From Telopea speciosissima (Eukaryota; Streptophyta; Magnoliopsida; Proteales; Proteaceae), in NCBI RefSeq assembly GCF_018873765.1, contig NC_057918.1, forward strand, positions 10,114,862 to 10,178,861: DNA of 64,000 nt, given 5' to 3'. How positions within the stretch are numbered: position 1 is the stretch's first letter; every line of letters begins with the position of its first letter. Both the position numbers and the translations under genes were made by a program. Shown in pieces: positions 23,601 through 34,944 of this stretch. The notes beneath the pieces were generated by a model. That model saw nothing but the letters and a program-made list of their open reading frames with translations. It was not told the origin of the DNA and ran no database searches.

Positions 23601-26600
23601 CACTTTAGACGCACCTCTCCACTTCATCCATCTTTTTTTTTTTCTTTTTCGATGAAAGAAAGAAAAAAATTGAATTAATATGGCAAATTTATACAGCTGT
23701 CATCTACCCAAGGTACATTAGTAGTCAAAGTTTGTTGAGATAGGGATTTAAACCAACTTAAAAGAGCAGTATCCGTCAGATGGTTGAACAAAATGCCTTC
23801 CGAGCGATCAAAAATCTGCAGAAAATATTCCAACACTTCAAAAGGCCAAGGAGAACGGGATGGAGTTGGAAGAAGTCTAGGTAGCGCCTTGTTAGAGCAC
23901 CAAACTTCTTTCCGCTCGGAAGCTTTAGCCGTTGAGAATGGCCAACAATTCTGGTTCCATTTCATGGTTGTTTTTAACCCTTCCTGCATTTAACAAAATG
24001 AATTTGCCATCTAACAAAATGCCAAAAGTCCATTCGGAACAGCCTATGTCCGTGGAATCAAGCCCTGCGCATAACAAAACAGGAGAGTCCAAAGTAGGTA
24101 AATGAAACCTAGGAGTAACATGCATATCCTGATTATTAGAAGATACAGTATTGGGCTTAACAGAGGGGGGCGATATGAAGGTCTTTCATCCAAAGTTCAA
24201 TCCTCTATAACACATTTAGAGGATGAGGTTAAACAGGGCAGAACACATAATTATTTCTGAAAATCCAAATAAAATAACAAGTTATAATAAAAATAGAAAA
24301 AAACCAGACAAGAGAGGGCTTATCAAGCGTGCGACTTAGGAAAGTAGAAATGCATAATTGTCTCAGAGATGGGAATGAGATGAACTCTGTCCTCAGACCC
24401 AAAGGATCAGCTGCCCAGATATGTTTAACCCAGTCACAAGATAGAAGTAAATGCCAGAGGGTCTCATTACAAGTGCCACAGAAAGCACAAGTTGGGTTGA
24501 TCTGAGTCCATTTCGAAATAATATCCTTAACTGGAATCCCTGCATTTAATACACGCCAGAAAAAAATTTTAAATTTCGGATAAAGATTGAGTTTCCAAAA
24601 AAATTTCTACCAAACGGATAAAGAAACATCAAAGCAAGAGGAATTAGAAATGAAATTAGCCGCTTTTTAGTGATAAAACGCACATCCCTAGTGAGAGTGC
24701 ACCACCAGGAATCCGGGGAGTCAGAGCACAGAATGTAAACGATATGAGAAAGATAAAAAGGAACAAAATTCCTCAAGAGATCCTGATTCCAGAAGTTATT
24801 AGAGATAAACTGACCAACTTTTTGAGGGTGGGACCTCTGGGATACCTCTGGCTTGATAGTGAAAGATGGTATGGATGGGATCCAAGGGTCAGTCCAAAAA
24901 TAGGTATCAAGTCCATTACCAATTCTCCCAAGACTGAAAGATCTAAGGGACGGAAGAATTTTAGTGATGCTATTCCAAATCCAAGACCCTTTCCTAGACC
25001 TAGTCTTTGGGTCAAAAAGAGAAGACTTAGGATGGAGACTTCTTGTCGAACCAAACTCTCTGTGGACTAAAGTCCACTTCATCCATCTTAATTTAATCCT
25101 CTGGACAACACCATCATCTATGTCACCTTCTTTATTTACGATAAAGCCCAGATATCTAAAATAATCACTTTGTGGAATCTCCCTCTCATCAATATTCACC
25201 ACCTCATTATCTTTACTAGGATGGCTAAAGGTTCACACCATATATTCTATCTTAGTTCTAAGAATCTTAAGACCTTCTGATTCCAAAGTTGAGCTCCATA
25301 GCTCCAACTTGGTGTTAATCCCTGATTTGGACTTATCCACCAAAACAATATCATCCGCAAAAAGCATGCACCAAGAAACCTCATCTTTACACACCATATA
25401 TTCCATCTTAGTTCTACTTATCTTAAGACCTTTTAATTCCAAGGTTGATCTCCATAGCTCCAACTTGGTGTTAATCCCTGATTTAGACTCATCCACCAAA
25501 ACAATATCATCCGCAAAAAGCATGCACCAAGGAACCTCATCTTGTATGCCTCTAGTTAAATCATCCATGATAAGCGCAAACGAATAAGGGGAATTCACTA
25601 TCTTAACACCCCCCCCACACACACAGCTCTTACATTAGTCACCACACCATTGTATATATCTTTAATTGTCCACATATTTACATGACACCCTTATCTTTTT
25701 CCAATATATTCCAGATTAACTTTCTAGGGGCTCTATCATAGGCTTTTTCTAGGTCAATAAAGACCATATGGAGACCCCTCTTACCTTCTCTATATCTTTC
25801 CATGAGTCTCCTAAATAATAAATAGCTTCCATCGAGGATCTTCCTAGCATAAAACAAATTGGTTCCCCGAAAATATAGTTTCCTATCTTAGTGTTTGGAA
25901 CCCCGTTTGGGTTCACTATAAGAAATAGAAGACTCCAATGAAAAGCTTAGTGGCAAAACAGTAAACATTTTGAAGTTTGCTCATGGGGAGTGGCAATTTG
26001 GTAATTAACTAGATTGTTCAAGGGTTTACTTGGTAGGCAAAGGAAAGAGGACAGAAAGGGAATTATTAACTATAGAATAGAGATACAGTTGGGACTAAAA
26101 GTAAATAAACGACATAAGGGAATTAGGGATAAAGGGAAGAGGTATTAATGGAGGGAAGAAGAAAAGGGGAGGGTATTTACTCATATGATGAGGCTGTCTT
26201 CAACCTTTCCATCGAGAGCCAAGGCGGTAACTAGAATCTGCAACTGGTCGATTTTGCTTCCTCATATATGAAATCACACCCCAAAAACCCTAGCTTCCAG
26301 AATCAGAACCACATGGGTCTACTGAGTTGACCCAAACCATGATAACTCCAAAGAAACAAGTTGCACTTGGATTAGAAGTTCTGAAACAGCAGGCCAACGA
26401 TAGGGATGCTCACCTTCGAGGAAGAGATCTCCCTCAAGAGGAACCCAATGGAGTTGAAAGTTGAAACTTTGGGGCTTGAACCACAACTAAGGGGTGGTGG
26501 AGGGCCGGATAGGAGAAGGGAAAAGTTGCAGGGGAAAGGGAAAGAGATCACATAATCACACACTCTCTCAAAGTAAAACTCAATAAGCTTCTATTCAATT

Positions 26601-29600
26601 CACTTCACCGTCCATTGTTGGGTTACAAGCTAGTATTTAAAGGGAAAATAACAAGACTCCTATTCTAACTACAAAACTGAAATAAGTTGCAACTCAAACT
26701 CTAACACTATCTAACTCCTACGTATGTAACTCAAAACAAATAAAAGACATAAATAAATAAACCAATTCCAACCCTTGATGGACCAAAACCCATTGGACCG
26801 GTTCTGTCTGGGTATGGGTCTCCAAAGCCTATCATGCTGGTCCAACCAGTCAAGTGATACTGCACCAAGGGGCCTCTGAAACCCAGGTAATAGTACAATC
26901 AATCAACCCTAACAACAGAATAAGCCCTTGAAATCCTTGCTTGCAGTACATACGGATTCAAACCTGCAACTGGTTTCATTACTTGCAACAGAGGAGATCT
27001 TGAGCAGGCGAACTCTAGAGTTCTGATCGTATATGAAAGCTCTACCTTTGACCCAAAGATCGAGCCAAATAGAATTCTGTCGAAGGAGTTCCAATGACCT
27101 CTCTGTTGATCACTCTGCTGCAAGGACAGACTGAGAATAAAGAAGGTATAAGAAGAATGGAAGGGAAAAGGACAAAAAGGAGAATACCACCAACCAGAGG
27201 CTACGCAGGCTACAACCCACAAAATTCAATATTCATTCCAATCTCCTCATCGATGGTAACATATAAATATTTGTAAAGGAAAAACAAAGATCTCTATTCA
27301 AACTCTAAAACAATGGTAAGAGTTTGAAACAAACTCCATTCACTACCTGTTGACACGCTAATAATAAAAATTTAAATGACAAAAAAAAAAATTATCCCAA
27401 ATAAATAAACTACTAACAGCCTTCTTAGACCAAAAACCAAGGTTGGGCAGGTTCCATCTGGGTTTGGGTTTCCAAACCAAGTCGTGATGGTCCAACCATT
27501 CTAGAGCTATTGCATCACCTGTAGGCCAGTACACTTATTTATGGATACTTCAGAAACCTGCTATTGGCATAGGAAAGATAAGGTCAATCCTAAACTGAAA
27601 ATAAAATATAAACAAAAAAACAAATAAGAGCTCTTCCATCACCCAACCAATATGAAAGCTCCAATCTGACAAATACACTAGCAACCAATAAGAAAAAGAG
27701 AACTGACTCAGACTGGAATATAATATTCCTTATCCAAGATAAGCTTTATAATAAAAAAAAATAAAGAAAAGAAGCTGCAATAAAAGACCCTGCAACTAGG
27801 ACTACAAACAAGATAAGATTCAAGACCTGATCAGGAATCAGAACCTCGAAAAAAAACAATGTAGCTGCAGGCTGTCATGACAACTAAATCTAGCTGCAGA
27901 TCTGAGTATTTCTCTAAAACTGTCGTGGGACCTAGTTTCTGCATAACCCTGCAATTACACACAAATAGACACCCACACACCCAGCAACACACTCCCACAC
28001 AAGAGCGAGTGAGCAACAAAGAGAGAGAGAGAGAGAGAAAGAAAAAGGGACAACGAATAAAGGAGTTCCACTTGTTCATCAGCAATAGTGTTGAAAATGT
28101 AAGTCCCTTGGGGGACAGCTACAACCCAAACCCACACCTGACCAATAAACCTAATCACAAAGCAAATAAGCAAAGCACATAGGAATTAAATAGTGCAGGA
28201 CCATTCATCTAAGTAGTATTATTACTAAAAAGGTATAATCCAGATTGATGACAGTCAAGTGTGTGGTTTGAATAGAGGACAACGTTTTTACAAAGACGGT
28301 GATGCAGATTCATCACCGAAATAGGCTTGTTATATTAGTAATAAGTCCAGGGTTAAGTTCTATCCATGTTGGGCCTTTGATCCCATGGGTTTTCAATGTA
28401 ATGGGTCACTTTTATAGACCTAAAGTATGGGTAATAGGGTTATATGGGATTAGCTGTTTTTATTCCATAGTTTTATTTTGGTGCTTTTGTTCTTAAATCG
28501 AACCGGTTCAACCAGTGGTTCAATTTAAGTGATTTTAAAAGTTTTTCCTTTTAAGTGTTTTAGTGGTCATGTGCCTACTTAAGTAGGTCACATGAATTTT
28601 TAAGTCATCCACTCCCCACGGTTCATAGGGAGGATGTGTTACGTATTTAGGTCGGCTAGGAGAACCTAGTTTACTCCTATGCTGATTAGGATTGGCCTAT
28701 TGGCCCTTATAAATAAATAAAATCGTGGGGCTCCTCTTTACCTCACAATTTTGAAATCTCAACTCTTAAGCTGCTGCTGCAACTTGTCTTCTCCAAGGAG
28801 AATTGTCTTGTGTTTGATCAAGGCTGATGGAATCAGTGATCCGCTTGACACCTTTCGATGGAAGCCCGGGTGGTTTGTGGTTACTTTCAACTTCTTCATT
28901 CACAGTTCTACATTCAAGTTCTGGTTTCAAGCACCATTCTACTTCAACAAAATTCTGTTCAAGTTGTTCTTCATTAAACAAGTAAGTTTGAACCAAAACC
29001 CAAACCCACCATTCTCTTCTTCTCCTCTGGACCACCCACAACCAGCATAGCCTAAACCAGCCAATAGAACCCTACCAAAACTTGACCAAGTCCTCCTCTA
29101 CTCCCTTGGAGAACTCAATCCAAGCCTGGTCCTATTATGCCCAGCCAAACCCTTATAACTCCACTCTTTCCTCTTTCAAAAACCCTAACCCTAGACTCCA
29201 TAATTTGCTGTCGATTCCGTCCAGCAGTCTTAGGCTTGTTATTTGTTAACGTAACCTTCATTGGAAGACTTCCATACATCATCTAACCTTAACCCTAACA
29301 TCAAACCCTAAACCCTAACCCTAAATTGACCTTTTCCATTAGTTAACCCTAGCTGAATCTCCCTTTGAAGAACAGATTCTGGTTGTGGCTTCTAGTTGGA
29401 TTACATTTAATCTAGAACTACATTAAACTGCATATCAATAGGCAAATGCTGTGAAAAAAGCATTCACTATTATTACAAGCAGCAATACAAGCTTTAAGGG
29501 AAGAAAAAGAAAAATGAAAATCCCAATGGACACAGGAAAATCACGTAAGTGAACTTGTTTTACGCTTTTAGTCAAAACACCCTTTGGATCGGGTTATATA

Positions 29601-31316
29601 TGTGTTAGGGCTTTGGGCTTAGGCCTTTTGTCCAATGGGTTTTCTTTGTAATAGAGCACTTTAATGAACCTATAATATGGATAAAAGTTAGGAATACATG
29701 ATTTACTTAACTAGTCAGTTAAATTGGAGTCATAGTTGGATAAGAGCTGCCTTTAAGTCTTTTATTGGTCAATTTAGTCAGTTTTTTTATGTAGATTGGG
29801 ACACTCAAATGGGCTTCAAAGGAGGATTAAGGCTGGTCCAATTGGTAACCATTCATAGCAGCAAGAACCAAGGTCTTAAAGTGGACCAGGTTCATGGAGA
29901 TTGAGCCAACCAGCTTTGGTTGAGTCATCCAGCTCGTGGGAGCTGTACTTAGCTACTTAATTTACTCAAACTCTTAACTCTATCTACGACTCTACTCTAA
30001 CTCTATCTATGACTCCACACTAACTCTATCTACGACTCTATCAACAGATAAAATAAAAAAAGAAAATTACAAAAAGAGACAAGTCCTAATTCATACGCAT
30101 AACTGCATCACCCACTCCAACTCCAAGTCGAAGCAAATAATTAAAGATACATGGAAATAAATTTTAGTGTTCATAAAGGATCATGAGTTGAAATCTTCCA
30201 GTTTTTCTTCTAATTTCTACAGAATTTCTATTTTGGCACCAACAAACATTAAGTACAAATTTTTTTCATAATGACTAAACAATGCCCAAGAATTACGAGC
30301 ATAAAAACAAAAGTACTTCTAGCTTATCTAATAATACTAATCATATTCCAATACATAAAAATGTTCCAAGTAGCTTCAGACAACTTTAATTTTGGAGCAG
30401 ATTATAGTTGGTAAAGTTGCACCTATGGAGAATGAATGAAACAAAAATGGCAGAAGAAGAATAATGACATACTCATCATTTCCAACTTATCAATCTGTTC
30501 CTTGATTGTTTCGGGATCCTTCTTCAAAATGCCAACTTCCCTCACTTTTTTTCTTTCTTTTTTATTCTGTTTGACAAAGAAATATCAAAGTGAGGAATGT
30601 TTGAGTTTGAACGGATATTCAAGCCATGAAGTGAACCATAGAGGATAAAAGAAATTAACATAAGAAACCAACATAGAATAAATAGGTTTGAGAGCAATAT
30701 ATATATATATATCAAACAAATTCTCCATACAGAATAACAATTAGTCCCCCTGCTATTAAACCTCGACAGGGTTGAAAAAGCATGATTCAGTCCCACAACC
30801 ATTTCGTATTTCCTATTAGTAAGAATGAAGTAGCTCAAAAAACAATATATCTGAAAAAAAACAGGTGTTCTAGTCGGTGTGGAGTGGACCATGCTTCACA
30901 TATTAATAAAACAATCAATAAAACTGTGCATTCTCATTCAAATTTCCGCTGCCTCTCCTTTCTGACGCTAAAACGAAAGAAGAAATAACAACAACAATGG
31001 AAATAACGATTAGGAAACATCTTTCGAAAACTCAAGCTCCAAGTGAGAAAGCGAATATTAGTTTCAACATATCTGTGTTTGAAAAACAGAAATGAAATTT
31101 TGAGACATATGTTAGGGTTTTCCAAGACACGCCTAATAATTCCACTGAGGAATGGTGATGGTGCAATAACAAAGGATTAATATAAATATGAAAGCAGAAC
31201 TAGTAACCCTAGAAACGAAATTGCAAGTTTTTTACCCTTTTCAACTCCTTTTTACGGAGCTCCTTCCGGTAGGCATCCGTAGGGTTCATGACTTTCCCTC
31301 CTTTCGTCGTCTTCAT
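17696..31316 (-). CDS. ELF5: ELF5 / WBP11-type proline-rich nuclear protein, complete nine-exon gene
   Basis: Nine minus-strand exons join in frame with GT-AG junctions: 31316-31236, 30566-30473, 21230-21145, 19560-19511, 19388-19319, 19233-19152, 19061-18664, 18589-18056 and 17917-17696, totalling 1617 bases (538 residues). The N-terminus [20 protein letters not shown], then [20 protein letters not shown] and [19 protein letters not shown], is the conserved Wbp11 domain. [20 protein letters not shown] follows, then a long proline-rich region with many PPPPPP tracts, then [20 protein letters not shown], and the protein ends [19 protein letters not shown]. Arabidopsis ELF5 has the same layout and similar length; it is a nuclear protein whose loss causes early flowering through reduced FLC, and human WBP11 works in splicing. 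Transfer of those roles is inference. Intron 2 is 9.2 kb and full of repeats. Confidence 0.95.
23635..25072 (-). mobile_element. L1-type LINE 3' part inserted in the RTE LINE
   Basis: It is flanked by a 17-bp direct repeat, tccacttcatccatctt (23618-23634 and 25073-25089), and has a poly-T at its low-coordinate end, which is a poly-A tail on the minus strand. Joining the RTE sequence across it restores continuity of the RTE frame ([11 protein letters not shown]). Its own minus-strand frames show [18 protein letters not shown], a zinc-knuckle RT domain (zf-RVT) region near 24.4-24.6 kb, and an RNase H-like segment ([19 protein letters not shown]). The 5' portion is missing. The insertion is younger than the RTE copy. 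Confidence 0.85.
25230..25541 (-). repeat. In-frame 156-bp tandem duplication of RT active-site segment
   Basis: Two 52-codon units lie head to tail (25541-25386 and 25385-25230). Each starts [16 protein letters not shown] and ends with RTK.EYMV, so the FADD catalytic motif of the RTE reverse transcriptase occurs twice in one open frame. The two units differ at several residues, so the duplication is not very recent. Confidence 0.85.
28330..28760 (+). repeat. LTR-like remnant
   Basis: The patch starts near tgttatattagtaataag and contains a TATA-like motif (cttataaataaataaaat, about 28710) followed by a likely transcribed leader, the layout of an LTR. A related sequence lies at 29585-29700, sharing words such as gggttttc and ttgtaat. 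No internal retroelement domains are visible. It is an old fragment and family is not assigned. Confidence 0.3.
29285..29330. repeat. Short telomere-like repeat
   Basis: Tandem-like words caaaccctaaaccctaac resemble the plant telomere repeat CCCTAAA. There are only about three to four units and they are imperfect, so this is a short interstitial motif, not a former chromosome end. Confidence 0.4.
29585..29700 (+). repeat. Second LTR-like remnant related to the 28.3-kb patch
   Basis: The segment reading gttatatatgtgttaggg, then ccaatgggttttctttgtaa, lines up loosely with the start of the 28330-28760 patch. It is short and diverged. Confidence 0.25.
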
Positions 31317-32439
31317 CTTCGCTCCAACCCTCTCTGCTTCGATGTAGACACCCGCGATGAACTGCTCTCGGATTAAAATCCTCTCTAATTCCCTAATCGT
31401 CGAGTGCCTCTCTCTGGTGGATGGGTTTATCAAACAGAGAACCCAAACTCAAAGGTCAATACGCCTTCACCCACCGTCACGTCCATATGATGAGCCTATG
31501 ATTCCCCATCTCATTGAACGTTTTCCTCATCAGTACGCTAACTTACTAACTATTTTAAAAAGTTGGAATGTTTTACAAGAGCGAAAATATTTCTCATCGT
31601 ACGATTGGAATCCTAAGCTTCCAACCGTACGATTGTAGTCTTGGGATCCATCACAGTGATTTTCCAATGGGGGTAATCCACTTTGTACGGTATCTGATCT
31701 ATTCATACTCTTTTTATTTTTTCGGGTAAAGGATCTATTCATAATTTCATACTCTACTCTACTAGACCCATCGAAACGAAATCGAGAGGAGTTACATGGT
31801 TCCGCACCTATTTTACTCCTTTGATGGCTGCATCACCATTTTTATTAATGCCTGGGATCAACGACGGGTGGTCACCCCTTTCCATTAAAGAGAATCAGGA
31901 TCCAGATCCTCTGCCGAGCTGCCCGTCCTGCCGTGCTATGCAAACATAGCAAGATGTGCAATGATCGTCTTACCTCCAGTCTGGCAAGACACTTTGATAG
32001 GGGTAAGGTGGTCATGTTGTGTCTACGCAACACGGCGCAAAACCGATAGCTTGACAGTAGAGGATCCAAATTACCTTGAATCAATGACAGATTCCAATAA
32101 ATCACACATATCCACGATGTAGAGAATGCTTGAGACTCTGGATCATATAATCCTTGTCTGTCTGTTTGTACATGCAGTTTGGTTTGAAAGTAGCCTATTA
32201 CGTTGCCTCGTAATTACAAGGATCTAAAATTGGTCATCCTTGGGATACATGGATCTAATTTGAAGAAAGAATCCTTAACTTTTTGTTCGCGGACTCGACT
32301 CAAGTTCCCATACGAGAACATTCTTGTACACTTACAAGCCGTCTGGTGGATTCCACTCCTCATCTAGATTCCATCTGGATGGCTTGCAGGTATTTCTCGT
32401 ATATGAACTTGAGCCGGCCTCTTTCATTGCATGGTATTT
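31317..32439. other. ELF5 upstream region
   Basis: This segment follows the ELF5 start codon on the minus strand and should hold its 5' UTR and promoter. I cannot name specific elements with confidence. No other coding frame is supported. Confidence 0.45.
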
Positions 32440-33157
32440 GTGACGTGCACAAAATGATCTAACTCTCAAAAGTAAGTGATGTTATTCGATGTGGAGAGAA
32501 AGCAGCCACTGAGTTCACCAATGCTAATCAGGTTCCATCTAAATCAAACTCTACTCAAAGGGTTATATCATTCCCACCTTCAGAATCTACCCATTGGATT
32601 CCCCCACCTCGTGGTCCTCTGAAAGTAAACTGTGATGCTTCAATACTATCAAATAGCTTAATCAGTGGCCTAGGATTGTCTTCCATTATCATAATGTATG
32701 ACCGCTTTTGGCTACCTTAGAACTAGCTAGTTTTGAATCAGTTCTCATTGGTAAAGCCATAGCAATTCGGACAGCCCTTCTTCAAGCTATCATCAAATCG
32801 GACAACAAAGATTTAATCAATTTTCTCACTATTGTGCAAGAAAACCCTCCTACTTCAGTTAGCCCTATTCTTCAAGACATCAAGGATGTGATGTCGTATT
32901 TAGAGTCATGTGTTTTTCGTTTTGTTCCAAGAGAGCTAAACAGTTTAGATGACTCTCTTGATAAGAAAAGCTGGTACCTAATGTGTACAATTATTTAGCC
33001 TCAATCCAGTCCTTGGATTTTGAAAGTTTGTAACTCTGAATTTATGTGTTTTTTCACGTCCTTCTCAATAAATATCTTCCCCTCCTCCACACTCCCCCTC
33101 TCTCCCCCCCCCCCACCCCCACCCCCACCCCGGCCCCCCCCCCCCCAAAAAAAAAAA
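32440..33157 (+). mobile_element. L1-type LINE 3' end (RNase H) with C-rich and A tail
   Basis: Plus-strand frames read HWIPPPRGPLKVNCDAS, then LASFESVLIGKAIAIRTALL and CVFRFVPRELNSLDDSLDK, an RNase H (RVT_3-type) domain at the end of plant L1-like elements. It is followed by a C-rich tract (33094-33146) and about 11 A. Only the 3' end is present. Its tail abuts the first copy of a duplicated segment in the GST promoter region. Confidence 0.65.
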
Positions 33158-33222
33158 CTATAAATCGTGGTAGGTACTGTGCCGACAAGCAGCGTGCAAC
33201 CCTCCATTCCAAAGCAATTAGA
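33158..33222 (+). repeat. Upstream copy of duplicated GST promoter segment
   Basis: This block (ctataaatcgtggtaggtac ... ccattccaaagcaa) recurs at 33392-33455, where it forms the likely GST core promoter and leader start. The copies differ at a few bases and by a 4-base indel at ataaata. Confidence 0.75.
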
Positions 33223-33255
33223 CTGGTAGAGGTTCCCTCAATGAATTTTTCTCCT

Positions 33256-33384
33256 GGTCAGGTTCGTAGGTTCCTCTCATAGGGAAGATAAAAATGACGA
33301 TCTCATCCCACTCGGATAGTGTGTTTGAACAGAGGGTGAGGTCGACATTTCCGATCCCCTATGAGAAGAACCTATGAACCCTCC
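33256..33384. repeat. Foldback element between the promoter copies
   Basis: The left side caggttcgtaggttcctctc pairs with the right side (reverse complement gggttcataggttcttctc), and both continue with catagggg/catagggaa. The interior has further self-complementary patches. It lies exactly between the two copies of the duplicated promoter segment, suggesting the two events are linked. Confidence 0.55.
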
Positions 33385-33392
33385 CTCAACAC

Positions 33393-33400
33393 TATAAATA
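33393..33400 (+). promoter_or_regulatory. Candidate TATA box of the GST gene
   Basis: TATAAATA lies 266 bases upstream of the GST ATG, which would give a leader of about 235 bases. The same core with a small deletion occurs in the upstream copy at 33159. A weaker tatttaag near 33513 is an alternative that would give a shorter leader. Confidence 0.4.
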
Positions 33401-33665
33401 AATCGTGGTAGGTACTGTACCAACAAGCAGCGTGCAAACCTCCATTCCAAAGCAAGTAAAGGTCCATCACCGACTATTTATGTCCACACATCTCTCTACC
33501 CCATCACCATCTATTATTCTATTTAAGTCCATACATATATCCCTATTTTCTAATAAGTCTCACAATCCTTCCTGGGAGAGAAAAATTTCCAGGCTTCTTT
33601 TGTTTTTTTGCGCTTTGTTAACATTTACAGGGTCACTCTCTCACACTCACACCTCGTGACTGTCA

Positions 33666-34459
33666 ATGGCTGAGGACAACGTGAAACTATTGGGTGCATG
33701 GCCGAGCCCGTTCGTCATGCGAGCGAGGATCGCCTTGAATATCAAGTCCGTCACCTACGAGTTTCTCCAAGAAATGTTCGGATCCAAAAGCCAACTCCTC
33801 CTTCAATCCAACCCTGTCTACAAGAAAATCCCAGTTCTCATCCACGCCGACAAACCCATCTGTGAATCCCTCAACATCGTTCACTACATCGACGAGATCT
33901 GGACCTCCGGACCTTCTATCCTCCCTTCCGACCCTTACGACCGCGCCATAGCCCGCTTCTGGGCCTCCTACATCGACGACAAGGTATACACACACAACTT
34001 CATACCTTCTTTCTTTCAAGTTCACTAATTTCTTTCCTAGACAATGATGGTTTTTGAAATGTCATTTTGGTGGAGTTGGTGCAGTGGTTCACCTCTCTGA
34101 GTGGGATAGGAAGAGCTCAGAGTGAAGAGGCGAAAGTGGCAGCTATCCATCAAGTGAAGGAGGGGTTGGTGTTGCTGGAAGAAGCGTTCCACAAATGTAG
34201 CAAAGGGAAGAGCTTCTTCGGTGGAGAGAGGATCGGGTACCTCGACATCGCCTTTGGTTGCTTCTTGGGTTCGACCAGAATGGCTGAGAAGCTCAACGGA
34301 GTGAAGATCCTTGACGAAACCAAGGCGCCTGCTCTGGTAGGATGGGCGGAGCGTTTCTGTTCGGATCTGGCAGTGAAGGATGTGATGCCGGACACGGAGA
34401 AGCTGGTGGAGTTCGTTAAGATGATGCATGCCAAGGCCAAAGCTCCTCCTCCCAGTTAA
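33666..34459 (+). CDS. Tau-class glutathione S-transferase
   Basis: Two exons, 33666-33983 and 34085-34459, joined in phase 0 (ACAAG|GTATAC and TGCAG|TGG), give 230 residues, normal for the class. The N-terminal thioredoxin-like domain has the catalytic serine in AWPSPFVMR (Ser14), KIPVLIH (54-60) for cis-proline placement and [10 protein letters not shown] (Glu67-Ser68) for glutathione binding. The all-helical C-terminal domain includes [18 protein letters not shown] and ends [14 protein letters not shown]. Tau GSTs are cytosolic plant enzymes that conjugate glutathione to xenobiotics and reactive compounds or act as ligand carriers. The single intron in this position is the usual tau pattern. 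The sequence looks closest to the Arabidopsis GSTU17/18 group from memory. Confidence 0.95.
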
Positions 34460-34944
34460 AGCTTTTCCAAGTATCCCTTCCTTTGTCGGACCTGGCTCCT
34501 CTCCAGTCGTGGCGGGAGATGGACGGTCCAACCTCATTAAACGACAGTAAAATCAAATCCTACATGTGAAATGACCATCCCAACCCTGATTTTGCTGTCG
34601 TTTAGCGGGGCTGGATGGTCCAACTCCTGCCATGACTGGACAAAATCCTTTTCCTCCTTTGTGGCGTCATTAATAACCTTGAGGGTGTAAGTGTTATGTA
34701 ACGAAGGTTGCAATTTCACAAAAACCCCTCTTAGACTCTTTAGAAAATAAAATAAGTGATGGAAGTTCTTAGACGTAATGATATTTTAGTATGTTTCTAT
34801 TAAGTAATTTTCTGGTACACCAAAAACTTCAAAATTGATGGAACATGTTAAATCAAGTTTTTTAATATATCCTATATTAAGTTGAGCCAATCTAACATCC
34901 ATACACTAGATTGGATCCCATTAAACACATAAAAAATTTTTTTA

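Larger units (their letters stand above)
23098..25925 (-). mobile_element. RTE-clade LINE, 5'-truncated, interrupted by an L1
   Basis: Minus-strand frames carry a plant RTE-type reverse transcriptase: [36 protein letters not shown], then [30 protein letters not shown], and near the 3' end [18 protein letters not shown] and KRARGRPK. The 3' end carries a short run of TTG repeats instead of a poly-A, as RTE elements do. The 5' endonuclease part is missing and the frames are broken, so the copy is dead. The L1 at 23635-25072 splits it. It shares orientation with ELF5. Confidence 0.85.
21231..30472 (-). other. ELF5 intron 2, 9.2 kb, repeat-filled
   Basis: It is bounded by a donor next to exon 2 (tgatga|gtatgt, minus strand) and an acceptor gcgcag|aagc next to exon 3. 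It contains the nested RTE and L1 LINEs (23098-25925), two LTR-like patches (28.3-28.8 and 29.6-29.7 kb), short telomere-like words near 29.3 kb, and decayed AT-rich repeats around 26.3-27.6 kb that I could not classify. Apart from the transposon frames I see no gene inside it. Confidence 0.85.

Noticed and set aside
29285-29330. Former chromosome end (telomere fusion)
   Set aside because: There are only a few imperfect CCCTAAA units, embedded in an intron of a collinear gene.
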